DNA of 30,454 bases, from positions 1 to 30,454 of IMG/VR virus record IMGVR_UViG_3300020156_000070; one strand, written 5' to 3'. Shown here in pieces: positions 6,261-15,304 of this stretch (the first letter of the stretch is position 1; each line of letters begins with the position of its first letter). A program made the position numbers and the translations under genes. Origin of the DNA: a virus. The notes beneath the pieces were generated by a model. The model saw only the letters and a program-made list of their open reading frames with translations, was not told the origin of the DNA and did not search any database.

Positions 6261-6791
6261 TCAGATCGGGCTCACTGCGAGTTCGGCGCTACAGCCCATG
6301 CACGAGATCGGTACAGCGGCGACCGAGGAACCGGCGCCGCCTGTGGTCAGTTTCGCATAAAACTGAACCGTGATCATATTCCCGAATTCCGCGGCGGGAA
6401 TGGCCAGCCCGCGGATGTAGTCGGCAGCCGCTACGCCACCCTGCGGACCCACATTCATCTCCGACATGGTGCCCACCCACCCGGACGTACTGATGGCCTG
6501 AGCGTAGAACGTGCCGTGTGCGAAGGGTGTCGTACCCCCGTACGTGGTGACCGTCGCCACTTTGATGATGAGCCCCGACGTGGCAGCGATGAACCGGCCG
6601 CGCCAGAGCGAGACGTATGCCGCGCCGCTGATCGTGTTGACCATCGTGATCTGCGACGCGTAGAGCGGGATGGCGTCCGAGCTGCCGCTGCTGCTCTTGC
6701 GCGCCAGCTCCTCATCCATGCGCTGCATGGACTGCAGTTCACGGCCGAGAAACTGCCGGGGGTTGGCGGGGCGTCCCGCTGCCTGGACCAT
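6261..6791 (-). CDS. Minor tail protein, 176 aa
   Basis: ATG 6791 shares one base with the stop of the preceding tail gene (TGATG). The N-terminal 40 residues are polar and helical (NPRQFLGRELQSMQRMDEEL); the rest is Gly/Ser/Thr-rich beta sequence with many short hydrophobic strands, typical of actinophage tail-tip or fibre components. One CMGC motif lies near the C-terminus. It is the last of the coupled tail genes before the lysis cluster. Tail assignment rests on position and composition, not on a named domain. Confidence 0.65.
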   Translation of the reverse strand: MVQAAGRPANPRQFLGRELQSMQRMDEELARKSSSGSSDAIPLYASQITMVNTISGAAYVSLWRGRFIAATSGLIIKVATVTTYGGTTPFAHGTFYAQAISTSGWVGTMSEMNVGPQGGVAAADYIRGLAIPAAEFGNMITVQFYAKLTTGGAGSSVAAVPISCMGCSAELAVSPI

Positions 6792-7945
6792 CAGTAGCCT
6801 CCCGGCCGGACCTCGAGCGCGAGCGTCACCGTGCCGTCGTCTTCTCCGGACGCCTGCGCGATGTCGAGTATGCGGGACTCGTACATCCCGTCTGGAATCC
6901 AGCCGTGCCGCTGCATGTTCAGCCGGACACGCCACCCGGGCAGTGCGAGCTCGAGGATGCCCACATGGGCCTTGGCCGTCCACGTGAGGATGCTCCCGTT
7001 CCCGTACGTGGTCTGGTTCGACTCGGCGTAGCCGTTGAGCGTTTCCTGCTGCTCGGCCGAAGAGTGCGACGTGTCCACGTGGTCGCGCAACGGGTATCCG
7101 CGCGAGATCAGGGTGTTGAAGCCGTTCCACGCGAAGTTGGCTGCCCGCTTGTCGCCGCTGCCCTTGACGAAATAGTTCACGGCCAGGTTCTTCGCCGACC
7201 GGACTTCCTTGACCGACCATAGATTCGAGCCGTAGTCGAGTTGCACCGGATCGCCGCCCTGCACGATGTAGGGCTCGCCGATCATCGCCCGGTGGGTGAC
7301 GTACTGCTCGAGATCGTTGTAGCGCCCCCGGAAGAAGATGTCTGGACCATTCTCGACCTGCGTGAGGTCGCGCAGGGCGGAGCCAACCATCTTGAATTCG
7401 TAACCGAAGTAGTTGCGCTCGTTCGTACCGGCCGCCCCGTTTGGGTCGACCGTGATGGGCAGGCTCGCGCCCACGCGGTTCGGTTTGATCAGTGCGTCCC
7501 GGATGATCTGCTTGGCGATGTTCGGCAGGCTGTCCACATAGGACACATCGGCGAACTCGGAGAGAATCGACTGCGTAAGGTGGTTCCAGTCGGGGTGCGT
7601 GAGCAGCCGGTGGTTCAGCTCCTCCCAGATTCCCTTGAACGGCAGCTTGAGCTCGGTGGCCGCTTCATCCACCTCGACGCCGTCACCGACCGGTCCGGCC
7701 AGGCATACGCGGTCCCCGTGGATAACCGCCACCGACGCGAAACCGGACTGCGCGACCGTGCGCGCGGTGTCCATGTCCACGCGCTGGTTGTTCGATGTGT
7801 GTCCTATCGAGACATTCAGTGTGCCGCTGCCCTCCTCGTTGATCCCCGAACTCCACGTAGGCGTTTTCGTGAGCGGCAGCTCGGCGAACACCTTGCCGGT
7901 GTAGGTCTGATAGGCCAGCGCGCTGTACTCGGTCGGGCGGCTCAT
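6791..7945 (-). CDS. Minor tail protein, likely tail hub or base component
   Basis: This 384-aa protein starts at ATG 7945 within the upstream stop (ATGA); the longer open frame to 8125 is a shadow of the neighbour. Near the N-terminus it has the pattern seen in actinophage minor tail proteins that follow the distal tail gene: a Thr/Trp strand, then EEGSGTLNVSIGH, then a switch to mixed alpha/beta sequence. The middle has conserved-looking helices (LTQSILSEFADVSYVDSL) and the C-terminus ends in strands (DDGTVTLALEVRPGG). Its position after the distal tail protein fits a hub that connects tail tube and tip. The exact role is inferred. Confidence 0.7.
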   Translation of the reverse strand: MSRPTEYSALAYQTYTGKVFAELPLTKTPTWSSGINEEGSGTLNVSIGHTSNNQRVDMDTARTVAQSGFASVAVIHGDRVCLAGPVGDGVEVDEAATELKLPFKGIWEELNHRLLTHPDWNHLTQSILSEFADVSYVDSLPNIAKQIIRDALIKPNRVGASLPITVDPNGAAGTNERNYFGYEFKMVGSALRDLTQVENGPDIFFRGRYNDLEQYVTHRAMIGEPYIVQGGDPVQLDYGSNLWSVKEVRSAKNLAVNYFVKGSGDKRAANFAWNGFNTLISRGYPLRDHVDTSHSSAEQQETLNGYAESNQTTYGNGSILTWTAKAHVGILELALPGWRVRLNMQRHGWIPDGMYESRILDIAQASGEDDGTVTLALEVRPGGY

Positions 7946-9057
7946 ACCGGGATCACTTCGACGCGCATCGATGAGTAGCCCGCCCCCGCCATGTCGATGC
8001 CGTTGACGCCTGCCGTCTTCAGCGCTCCCAGGTGGATGGTCTTCGCCCCCGTCAGCGTGCCGCTCGTGCCCTGCACGGTCTTGTAGTAGTAGGTGAAGGC
8101 GGTGTCCGCGCCGCCGCGGTCCCACGTCGTACGGCTGCCAGCGCCGCTGATCTCGGTGCCGGACGCGCTGCCGTCCCGGAAGCTGACCTCGTATTTCGTA
8201 CCCGTTCCCAGCTGCAGGGCGAGGCTGGCATCACACTTGAGCTTGTAATCCCACCCGGGGTCGGCGATCGAGATCGACCCGAGAGAGATATTCGTGGCGC
8301 CACCGCCGATGTTTGCCCCGCCGGCCGGATTCGTGGAATAGACGATCGACTTGGTGCCGTGCCACTTCTGGTCGTAGCCCCAGGTGTCGAGCATGTCCGG
8401 CAAGGTGCCGGTCGCCTTGCGGTAACGCAGCTCTCCCACGCGGTAGCCGGGATCGGTTAGCGAGTCCCCACCGAGCAGGATGCGCACCCCACCGTTGAGC
8501 ATCGTGCCGTTGCGGCCATCGGTGAAGGTGACCGACGCTCCACTCGAAACGTTCGCGTTCACCTGCGCTTGCGCGAGGTGGATGGCGCCGGTGGGCAGCG
8601 CGGGCATGACGTTCGAGCCGTCCTCGGCCCCCTTGACCGCGCGAATCTGCGCGGTCAGCCCGGCGTCGCCGATGCCGCTGTCGAGCACTTCGGCGATGAT
8701 CCGGTCCTTCCGGTTGTTCACCGCGTGCCCGGGGTCCATGGCGAACGTGCCGTTGAGCTGCTGGTAGGCCAGGTACGGCCCCTGACCGGCCCGGCTGCAC
8801 ACCCACGCGCCGGCGTACACGGCCACGTTCATGCCTGAGCCGGACCACCCCACGGTGAGGTCCAGTGGGCTCGAGGTGCCGCCGATGGTCGCGGACTGCG
8901 TGACCAGCACGCCGGAACGCCAGGTCTTCATCGGCACGGTGTTGGCGCCGCCGCTGTCCGCCTGCGCGAGCAGCGCGCCGATCGCCATGCGCCCCTCGAG
9001 CGCGGTGTTGGTGCCCTCGAGCGTCCATGCGCCGGTGGCGGTCAGAGTGGTTGCCAT
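7942..9057 (-). CDS. Minor tail protein, Gly/Thr-rich beta protein (371 aa)
   Basis: ATG 9057 has an AGGTAGGA site. The N-terminal part is strand-rich with Thr/Gly (TATGAWTLEGTNTALEGRMA) and an aromatic, Gly-rich central region. The C-terminal 130 residues look like one beta sandwich (ISIADPGWDYKLKCDASLAL through YSSMRVEVIPV). This composition and its location between the distal tail gene and the hub candidate are typical of a minor tail or receptor-binding component. No catalytic motif was seen. The next gene starts inside its stop codon (ATGA). Confidence 0.68.
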   Translation of the reverse strand: MATTLTATGAWTLEGTNTALEGRMAIGALLAQADSGGANTVPMKTWRSGVLVTQSATIGGTSSPLDLTVGWSGSGMNVAVYAGAWVCSRAGQGPYLAYQQLNGTFAMDPGHAVNNRKDRIIAEVLDSGIGDAGLTAQIRAVKGAEDGSNVMPALPTGAIHLAQAQVNANVSSGASVTFTDGRNGTMLNGGVRILLGGDSLTDPGYRVGELRYRKATGTLPDMLDTWGYDQKWHGTKSIVYSTNPAGGANIGGGATNISLGSISIADPGWDYKLKCDASLALQLGTGTKYEVSFRDGSASGTEISGAGSRTTWDRGGADTAFTYYYKTVQGTSGTLTGAKTIHLGALKTAGVNGIDMAGAGYSSMRVEVIPV

Positions 9058-9069
9058 GGGGTTCCTACC

Positions 9070-9942
9070 TCACATCGTGCTGGCGTCGTACCAGGTGGCA
9101 GACAGGGTGCCGGTGCCGCTCGCCGCGAGCGCCAGAGTGATCGAACTACGTTTCGGGATCTCGAACCACTGCGCGGCCACCATGCTCGAGAACCGGTCGA
9201 TGGTGCCGTTGAACAGCACGGTGTGGTTCTTGTTGTCGATCAGCAGGTAGTCGCCGGAGGCCAGCGCCGGCCCGAAGGTGTGCACCTGCCCGGTCTCCAC
9301 CAGCCGCACGGTCGCGCCCGCGGCGAGTGGGCCGTCCAGCCGGACGACCGGGTATTCGGTACCGGACCCGCCGTTGGTCAGCGTCATCGTCCCCGTGGTC
9401 GACGGCGTGCCCCAGGACAGCCCTGAGCCCCACACCAGGCCACTGCCCCAGGCGAGCCCGGTCCCGATGACCGGGGGCTGCAGCACACCCCCGTGCGGCT
9501 CGAGGGGGGACAGCCAGCGCGGGTCCGCGAACGCGAGGTTCATCAGGTACCGGAAGGTATAGCCGTTCGGCTCCTGCTCGATCTTGAGCTCGCCGTCCTG
9601 CTCGCACATCGCCTTGCGGGTGAGCCACGGCGAGGTGACCACCAGTTCGTGCTGCTCGCCATCGCTGAGCAGTCCGCGCAGCCAGTCCTCTGCCCGCTCG
9701 CGGGCGAGCCGGTCCGGCGCGATGCAGACACCGCGCAGCCACCGCCGCTCGACGTCCTGGTATGACTTGCGCCGGTAGCCGCCGGCGAACGCCGGTTTGC
9801 CGACGATCCGGGTCTTCATCGTCGGGCCGGACAGGATCGTCTGCTTCTCGACGGTCCACCGGCAGCCATCGTCGTCGACCGCGTTGCCCACCCACGCGGT
9901 GCCGTCGATCGCGTAGGTGGGGGAAGCGAAAGAGATCGGCAT
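9070..9942 (-). CDS. Distal tail protein (Dit-like)
   Basis: This 290-aa protein follows the tape measure gene directly, its ATG sharing a base with the tape measure stop (TGATG), which is the usual place of the Dit protein that caps the tail tube. The N-terminal half matches the phage tail domain pattern: strands around a Trp-rich core, a loop with GYRRKSYQDVERR, then WLRGLLSDGEQHELVV. A short tandem motif, GxGLxWGSGL repeated three times, lies at about residues 160-175 (near 9410-9470). The C-terminal half is a beta-rich domain with a Gly/Ser tail. Family assignment is by position and pattern. Confidence 0.75.
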   Translation of the reverse strand: MPISFASPTYAIDGTAWVGNAVDDDGCRWTVEKQTILSGPTMKTRIVGKPAFAGGYRRKSYQDVERRWLRGVCIAPDRLARERAEDWLRGLLSDGEQHELVVTSPWLTRKAMCEQDGELKIEQEPNGYTFRYLMNLAFADPRWLSPLEPHGGVLQPPVIGTGLAWGSGLVWGSGLSWGTPSTTGTMTLTNGGSGTEYPVVRLDGPLAAGATVRLVETGQVHTFGPALASGDYLLIDNKNHTVLFNGTIDRFSSMVAAQWFEIPKRSSITLALAASGTGTLSATWYDASTM

Positions 9943-12900
9943 CAGCCCAGCACCTCCTGCAGCATCCAGTTCATTTCGGCGTCCAGCTTGGACAGGATTT
10001 CGTCAGCCGACCCCGTGTATCCGTGGATGTGTGCCTCCAGATGGACGTTAGGGGCGGGCGCCGTCGGTGCAGGCAGCGTCAACCCGGCCTCCCGCAGCGC
10101 GACCGCGGCGACCTCCGCCGGGTCTGCCCCGCCGTTGATCGTCTTGATCAGCGGCCGATGGTGGCCGGCCGCTCGCGCGTTGACGACCTCTTCGAACGGG
10201 CTCGCTGCGATCAGCGTCTTGTCTTGCCGGGGGCCACCCTCGCCGCGCACGGTGCCCCCGCCGGGAAAGGCCTGTGCCGGGATCGTGCCGCCACCGGCGA
10301 AGGCGGGCACCGTGCCGCCGGCCGCGAGCGCGGCACCCGGCCCGACCTTGTTCACGTAGACGCTGGCCGTCTTGCTGGCGGGCTGCCAGGACGCCCACGC
10401 AGCCATGGCCGGCCCGATGTTCGCCGTGATCGTGCCCTGCGGCTTGCTCGCCCGGACGAACGCCGACCAGGTGGCCAGCGCCTGCAGTGCGGGGTCGTTG
10501 TTGGCGCCGAGCGTGCCGGTGGCCTTGGTGGCGTTCGACTTCGACCACCATGTGGTGGTCGCGCTGTTCGCCGGCGCGGCGTTGGCGCCGAGCGTGCCGA
10601 TGCCGGTGGTCGCGTTCGCCGCCCCCTGCCACTGCCCGGTGGTCGCGTAGGCCGCCGCGGCGTTGGCCGCGAGCTGAGCGGTGATCTGCGCGGTCTCGAT
10701 GTTGCTGCGGAAGGCGCCATAGGTGGACTGCCCACCGCCGATGTTCAGCCCCATGGGCGCGGTGATCGGCGCTCCGGCCATCTCCCGCACGGCGTCCGCG
10801 GCCGAGAGCGCGGGCTGCGGGTTGGCCGTGATCTCCACCTGCCCATCCGGCAGGGTGGTGATCGTGTAGCCGAGCGAGACCAGCGCGGCGTGCACTTCGC
10901 CGGTTGGCGCGGCGATCCGCAGCGTCTTGCCCGCAGGCATGGTGTTCACCTGGTCGGCAATGTCGCTGATCTGGTTCTGCACCGCGCTGGCGCCCGGGGC
11001 GGTCACGCGCACCTGGCCGTTGGGCAGCGCGGTGAGCCGGTAGCCCAGCGTGGCGAGCTGGCCTTCCACTCCGCGGACCGCGCTGGCGTCCAGGTTCACC
11101 GTGCCGTTGGGCATGTTCGTGACCGCGCTGCGGATGTTCAGCAGCTGGTTGGCGACCTCGGTACTGCCTTCGGCGAGCACCTGGATCTGCACGATCTCCG
11201 GGATGAGGCCCATCTCGTTCGCCAGCGTGGCCGCCTGCTCGGCGGTCAGCCCCGCGGCGTCGGCTGCTTCGATGAACTTCGCCCGTGCGCGCTCGACCGG
11301 CGCGGCCATGGCGTCCATCTGCTCGGCCGCGCTGCCGCCGCGCGCCTTGACCTCGACCAGCGCGGCGGAGGCCTCCTGCATCGAGGTGCCCGCCAGGTTG
11401 CTGAACGTGGTGTTGAGCTTCATCCCGGCTTCGGTCAGGCCGTTGATCCCGCCCTGCGCGTTCACCAGGTCGCCGTACGCCGCGGCGGCCGAGTTCTTGA
11501 AGGCCTTGATCTGCTCGTCCGCGGCGCGCAGTGCCTCGCCGCTCTTGGACTGGGCGTCCGACAGGCTGATGTTCGAGCCGGTCAGCTTGTCCAAGATCCA
11601 CATGAGCGCCTGCGCGCTCTCCTTCGCGCTCACGGCGTCCGTGCCGACCTGCGAGAGCGCCTGCCCCATCTGCTGGCTGGCCGCGGCCGAGAGCTTGAGC
11701 GCGCCGCCCATGCCGCTCGCGGCGTCGGTGGTCGCCCGCAGCTGCTCCTGCGCCTTGGCCAGCTGAGCGTTTTGCTCGCGGACCCAGGTGGTCAGATCCC
11801 GCTGTCCCTGCGTCGCGGTGGCCGCTGTCTGCGCCGCTGCGGCCAGGCGCTGTGTGTACTCGTCGGTGCTGCCGCTGGTCTTCTGCACCAGCTCATCCAG
11901 GCTGGCGTACCCGGCGGCCGAGCCCCCCAGCGAGAGCGTGAGTAGATCCGCCTGACTGATGCCGTTCTCGGCGAGGGTGTTCCACTCGCTCTGGCTGAGC
12001 GCCCCCTGTAGCGCAGCGCCCGCGGACCCGCGCATCTTCGACTCGAAGGTGTCCAGGGCTGTGCCGCCGGTGGTCGTGATGTGCGCCAGGTCGTTGAGGG
12101 TGAAGCCGTATTCCTTGCCGAGCTCGATCGCCTTCTTCTGCGACTTGCCCAGGTTCTCCGTCTGCGCGGTGTCGGCCACCGTGGCGCGGGTCTTCGCGGT
12201 GATGGCGCCGGTGGTCTCGTCGAGCGTGGTGCGCAGCGTGCGCACGCCCTGGTCGAAGGCAGCCTGCTTCTGCCGGGCCTCTTCGGACTTCTGCCCGAAC
12301 AGCCCCATCGCCAGGGTGGCCACGCCGAGCGCGATCGCCAGCGGGTTGATGCCGGCGTTGGTCAGTGCATTGAACCCGGCCTTGACCTTGCTCACCGCAC
12401 CATCGGCCTTGCTGATCTGCTGCCCGAAGGTGCCGACCTTGTTGCCCTCGGAGTCCAGTCCGGCACCGAGGTTGCGCACGCCCTTGACCGAATCCCCGAT
12501 GCTCGAGCCGAACAGGCCCATGATCGTGTTCGTGGCGTAGAGCTGGCCGGCCACGGTGCCGAGCGGCTGCGACCACGAGCCGAGCCCAGCGGCGAAGCCG
12601 TTGGCCAGCTGCAGCGCGCCGCCGACCGGCCCCATGAACCCCTGGAACGCGCTGGTGATGGTGGGCATCGCCGTGGTGCCCACCGTCATACCGGTCTGGT
12701 AGACCTTCTCCATCGCACCGTCGAAGGTGACCAGCGCGGGCACGCCCTGATTCGTCACGCTGCCGATGAAGTTGCCCAGGAAGCGGAGCGCGTCCTGCCC
12801 CATGTTCCCCATCTGGGCCAGGCCCTTGCCGGCGCTCTGGCTGCCGGTGGCCACGCCGTCCAGGAACTCGGTAACCCCGTCCCCCAGGTCCTCGGCCATC

Positions 12901-13838
12901 ACCTGCAAGCCGTTGAACACCGGCTGCGCCTTCTCGACCGCGCGCGTCACGCCCGGCATGGCGCGCTCGGCGAACTCGGTGACGATGTCGACCATGTCCT
13001 CGACGTAGGGCTGACTCGCCCCCATCGCCTGCGCGATCTGGGGCTGCAGCCGGTCGAAGCTGGCGCCGATGTCCGCCGACGCCTGCACGAATTCGTCCTT
13101 GAGCGGTCCGGCTGCCGACGCCGTGCCCGCCTTGACGTCCTGCCAGAGCGCTCCGAAGCTGTCCTGGATCTCCCGATTCGACGACAGCGCGACCGCGGCG
13201 AGACCGACGAACCCGGCGCCCGCGCCCGCGAGGATGCCACCGGTGGCGGCAGCGGCCACCAGGGCTGCCGCGGGCAGGCCGGCGAACGCTCCGGCGAACT
13301 GCAGCGCCTTGAACTGTGCCTGTGCCCGGCCGGCCACCTGTTCGGTGGCCTTCTCGGTGGACTTGGTGGCGGTGCGCCGGTAGCCGCGGCCGACCGCTTC
13401 GCCGAGCTCCTCGCCCGCCTGCTCGCCGCCGGACGCGCTGCCCACGCGCACTGAGCTGGACTCGGCGAACCCCTCGGAGTACTCCTGACCGGCGGACCGG
13501 CCGGCGAAGCGGTAGGCCGCGCTCGAGCCTGTCGCGGTTTGCGCGAGCTTGGTCATGGTGACGCGGATGTTCGCACCGTTGCCGAAGCCGGTCGCGTAGT
13601 TCTCGCCCCCGCGGCGGCCGATCGCAGCCCATTCGTTCGAGCGCTTGTCGACGGCGTCGGTGAGCCGGGTGCCGATGCGCTTGGCGAACCCGCTCGAGAA
13701 CGCGTCGGCCGCCTTGTTCCCGGCCTTCTCGAAGTCGGCCGCCTTGCCCTGAATCCGCCGGATCGCGGTATCGATCGCCTGGTCGACCTCCACGCGGAAG
13801 TCGGCGTAGATGTCGGCGACCTTCATGCCTTCAGCCAC
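9942..13838 (-). CDS. Tape measure protein
   Basis: At 1298 aa this is the longest gene, directly downstream of the tail chaperones, as expected for the tape measure that sets tail length and is threaded through the tail tube. It is rich in Ala, Gly, Gln and Thr. A hydrophobic Ala/Gly stretch at about residues 180-225 (AALVAAAATGGILAGAGAGF) is a likely membrane-inserting segment. The C-terminal third holds two related repeats built around LGYxxTxLPxGQV. No lysozyme or peptidase motif was recognised. The start is GTG 13838, inside the GT stop region with AAGGAAAAGG upstream; ATG 13826, four codons later, is an alternative. Confidence 0.93.
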   Translation of the reverse strand: MAEGMKVADIYADFRVEVDQAIDTAIRRIQGKAADFEKAGNKAADAFSSGFAKRIGTRLTDAVDKRSNEWAAIGRRGGENYATGFGNGANIRVTMTKLAQTATGSSAAYRFAGRSAGQEYSEGFAESSSVRVGSASGGEQAGEELGEAVGRGYRRTATKSTEKATEQVAGRAQAQFKALQFAGAFAGLPAAALVAAAATGGILAGAGAGFVGLAAVALSSNREIQDSFGALWQDVKAGTASAAGPLKDEFVQASADIGASFDRLQPQIAQAMGASQPYVEDMVDIVTEFAERAMPGVTRAVEKAQPVFNGLQVMAEDLGDGVTEFLDGVATGSQSAGKGLAQMGNMGQDALRFLGNFIGSVTNQGVPALVTFDGAMEKVYQTGMTVGTTAMPTITSAFQGFMGPVGGALQLANGFAAGLGSWSQPLGTVAGQLYATNTIMGLFGSSIGDSVKGVRNLGAGLDSEGNKVGTFGQQISKADGAVSKVKAGFNALTNAGINPLAIALGVATLAMGLFGQKSEEARQKQAAFDQGVRTLRTTLDETTGAITAKTRATVADTAQTENLGKSQKKAIELGKEYGFTLNDLAHITTTGGTALDTFESKMRGSAGAALQGALSQSEWNTLAENGISQADLLTLSLGGSAAGYASLDELVQKTSGSTDEYTQRLAAAAQTAATATQGQRDLTTWVREQNAQLAKAQEQLRATTDAASGMGGALKLSAAASQQMGQALSQVGTDAVSAKESAQALMWILDKLTGSNISLSDAQSKSGEALRAADEQIKAFKNSAAAAYGDLVNAQGGINGLTEAGMKLNTTFSNLAGTSMQEASAALVEVKARGGSAAEQMDAMAAPVERARAKFIEAADAAGLTAEQAATLANEMGLIPEIVQIQVLAEGSTEVANQLLNIRSAVTNMPNGTVNLDASAVRGVEGQLATLGYRLTALPNGQVRVTAPGASAVQNQISDIADQVNTMPAGKTLRIAAPTGEVHAALVSLGYTITTLPDGQVEITANPQPALSAADAVREMAGAPITAPMGLNIGGGQSTYGAFRSNIETAQITAQLAANAAAAYATTGQWQGAANATTGIGTLGANAAPANSATTTWWSKSNATKATGTLGANNDPALQALATWSAFVRASKPQGTITANIGPAMAAWASWQPASKTASVYVNKVGPGAALAAGGTVPAFAGGGTIPAQAFPGGGTVRGEGGPRQDKTLIAASPFEEVVNARAAGHHRPLIKTINGGADPAEVAAVALREAGLTLPAPTAPAPNVHLEAHIHGYTGSADEILSKLDAEMNWMLQEVLG

Positions 13839-14630
13839 CGGCCATCACCTTTTCCTTGCGTAGCTGGTCGAACAGTTCGGTGTCGCTGACCGTCGAGAAC
13901 TCGGTGTGCTTCGGGAACAGCCTGCGGCGTGACTCCGCCCGCATCCGGGCGACCTCGCTGACCGGGGTGCTGTCCACATCTGTGGATGGCGTGTGGACAG
14001 CCTGCGGAGTGATCGCGGGCTCCGGTTCGTCCGGTTGCTCGAGCCGCTGCAGCGCCCCGGCGAAGGCGCCGCCGTAGTACGGAAGCCGCCGGACCAAGCG
14101 CAGGTACTCGGCCGCGGGAAGTGCGCCCACCGGGCGGATGCGGTGGAACACGGAGAAGTCGCTGGCGATGTCGTCCAGAAACTCACGTATCCACCCCCAT
14201 TCCCGGTAGAAGTTGACGGCGGAGGCTACGGCTTGGCCGCTGCTCGAGCTCGGCTCGAGGTCTTGCGGGGGGTGGCCGTCTTCCGGGGCGCGCGGCGCTT
14301 CGGCTGCGGCTTCTCCGGCGCTTTTGGGACCGCGCCGTCTGCCTCCCGCCCCTCGACCCGGGCGGTCACGATCCGCGTCACCTTGAGCACGTCCTGCTCG
14401 TAGCGCGGCGGGGCGGTGGCCAGCGCACGCAGCGCTTCCCTGCCGAGCGCGGTCTCGAGCGCCCAGCCGACCGCGACGGCCGCGCCCTTCTCCTCGGTCA
14501 GCAGGACGTACTGCAGCGTCCACTGCACCGGAAAGGACTTCGGGATGGTGAATTCCTTGCCGTCCAACGAGAACAGGGGCTCACGATCGAGCGTGTCCTC
14601 GTCGGACGGGTCGGTGGTCATTTCCAGCAT
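13831..14630 (-). CDS. Tail assembly chaperone GT, made by -1 frameshift
   Basis: The downstream frame (13831 to about 14322) has no convincing start of its own but encodes a sensible protein (VNFYREWGWIREFLDDIASD, LRLVRRLPYYGGAFAGAL). Reading the upstream G frame to 14322 and slipping back one base gives complement(join(13831..14322,14322..14630)), 266 aa: 103 from G and 163 from T. G and GT pairs are tail assembly chaperones that coat the tape measure during tube assembly and are absent from the mature virion. The T part has a Pro/Ser linker, then helices and a charged C-terminus. Its stop overlaps the tape measure start. Confidence 0.85.
14226..14630 (-). CDS. Tail assembly chaperone G
   Basis: This 134-aa protein starts at ATG 14630 behind GAGG; an upstream TTG at 14654 is less likely. 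It contains a small globular part at about residues 15-90 (EFTIPKSFPVQWTLQYVLL, GWALETALGREALRALATA) and a basic, Pro/Lys/Arg-rich tail of about 35 residues (KPQPKRRAPRKTATPRK) translated only when the ribosome does not shift. It lies between the tail tube and the tape measure genes, as in other long-tailed phages. Most ribosomes should make G and a minority GT, the usual ratio control in tail assembly. Confidence 0.85.
   Translation of the reverse strand: MLEMTTDPSDEDTLDREPLFSLDGKEFTIPKSFPVQWTLQYVLLTEEKGAAVAVGWALETALGREALRALATAPPRYEQDVLKVTRIVTARVEGREADGAVPKAPEKPQPKRRAPRKTATPRKTSSRARAAAKP
14322..14328 (-). promoter_or_regulatory. Slippery heptamer CCCAAAA for -1 frameshifting
   Basis: On the leftward strand the zero frame reads GTC-CCA-AAA-GCG, that is C_CCA_AAA, a canonical X_XXY_YYZ heptamer. 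Slipping back one base on both tRNAs gives CCC-AAA and continues as AGC-GCC-GGA in the T frame, which stays open to 13831. The sequence after it is GC-rich and could fold into a stimulatory structure. Location in the overlap of the G and T frames makes this the expected tail chaperone frameshift site. Confidence 0.85.
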
Positions 14631-14703
14631 GGCTGGCCTCGTTTCTGCAGGCAACGCGGTGTCTGTTATTCAGTTGTTATGCAGTTGTGGGCGGCGCTGC
14701 AGA

Positions 14704-15285
14704 TCAGGGCAGCGCGGCGACGCGCTTGGTGTAGACCGCGAACGGCGGGATGGAGTCGGAGACGAAATGGCCGGCCCAGTTGCAGGCGAACATCGTCTTG
14801 CCGTCTTTCTTGTAGGCGAACGCAACGTTGTCCACGTTCAGCGCGCGCCGGATCACCACGATGCGGCCGAGTCCGCCGAGCGTCTTGCCCTCGACCGTGA
14901 ACGCGGTGTACTCCTCCTGCGTCCCGATCAGGTCGGTGACCGGCTCGAACTTGTCCCAGATCGCCGCGGTGCCCACGCCCTCCTCGACCGTGCCGCCGTT
15001 CAGCGACAGCTTGAGGTTCTCGAGGGTGGGGTCCGCGAGGTTCACCTCGACCGAGGTGTTCCGCTCGGTGATGGTGGAGGCGACCCAGTCGGGCACCTGG
15101 TCCACGGTGTGATTGGCGTAGCTCTTGGCGACGGCCATGTTCACGCCATCGTCGGTCGGGCCGACGTCTTCCCAGTCGGTGTGGTCCGCCACCGCGGCGG
15201 CGACGATGTCCAGGTCCGGCGTGCCCACCGGCGCGTAGCGCAGGCGGCCCGGACCGACCATCAGGTTTGCGGCAACAACTGCCAT
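14704..15285 (-). CDS. Major tail (tube) protein
   Basis: This 193-aa protein begins at ATG 15285 with GAGGAAA upstream. It shows the actinophage tail tube pattern: an early strand (GRLRYAPVGTPDLDIV), then DWEDVGPTDDGVNMAV, a long middle with ITERNTSVEVNLADPTLEN, and late strands (LGRIVVIRRALNVDNVAFAYK). Hexameric rings of this protein stack around the tape measure to form the tube. The gene lies just before the chaperone pair, as expected. A 73-base gap follows it, and a 7-bp GC stem (14694-14700 with 14709-14715) carries its stop codon in the loop. Confidence 0.88.
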   Translation of the reverse strand: MAVVAANLMVGPGRLRYAPVGTPDLDIVAAAVADHTDWEDVGPTDDGVNMAVAKSYANHTVDQVPDWVASTITERNTSVEVNLADPTLENLKLSLNGGTVEEGVGTAAIWDKFEPVTDLIGTQEEYTAFTVEGKTLGGLGRIVVIRRALNVDNVAFAYKKDGKTMFACNWAGHFVSDSIPPFAVYTKRVAALP

Positions 15286-15304
15286 GGTCGTTTCCTCTCG
15301 GTGA

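Noticed and set aside
9405-9475. Tandem repeat in the distal tail gene
   Set aside because: Encodes the GSGLxWGSGL motif within a normal frame and is an ordinary feature of this protein type.
9762-11945. Rightward 727-codon ORF opposite the tape measure gene
   Set aside because: Arg/Gly/His-rich shadow of a high-GC gene with strong third-base bias; the tape measure frame is clearly the coding one.
14694-14715. Terminator after the tail tube gene
   Set aside because: Only a 7-bp stem with no U-tract, and the tail chaperone genes downstream must be expressed; noted in the tube entry only.
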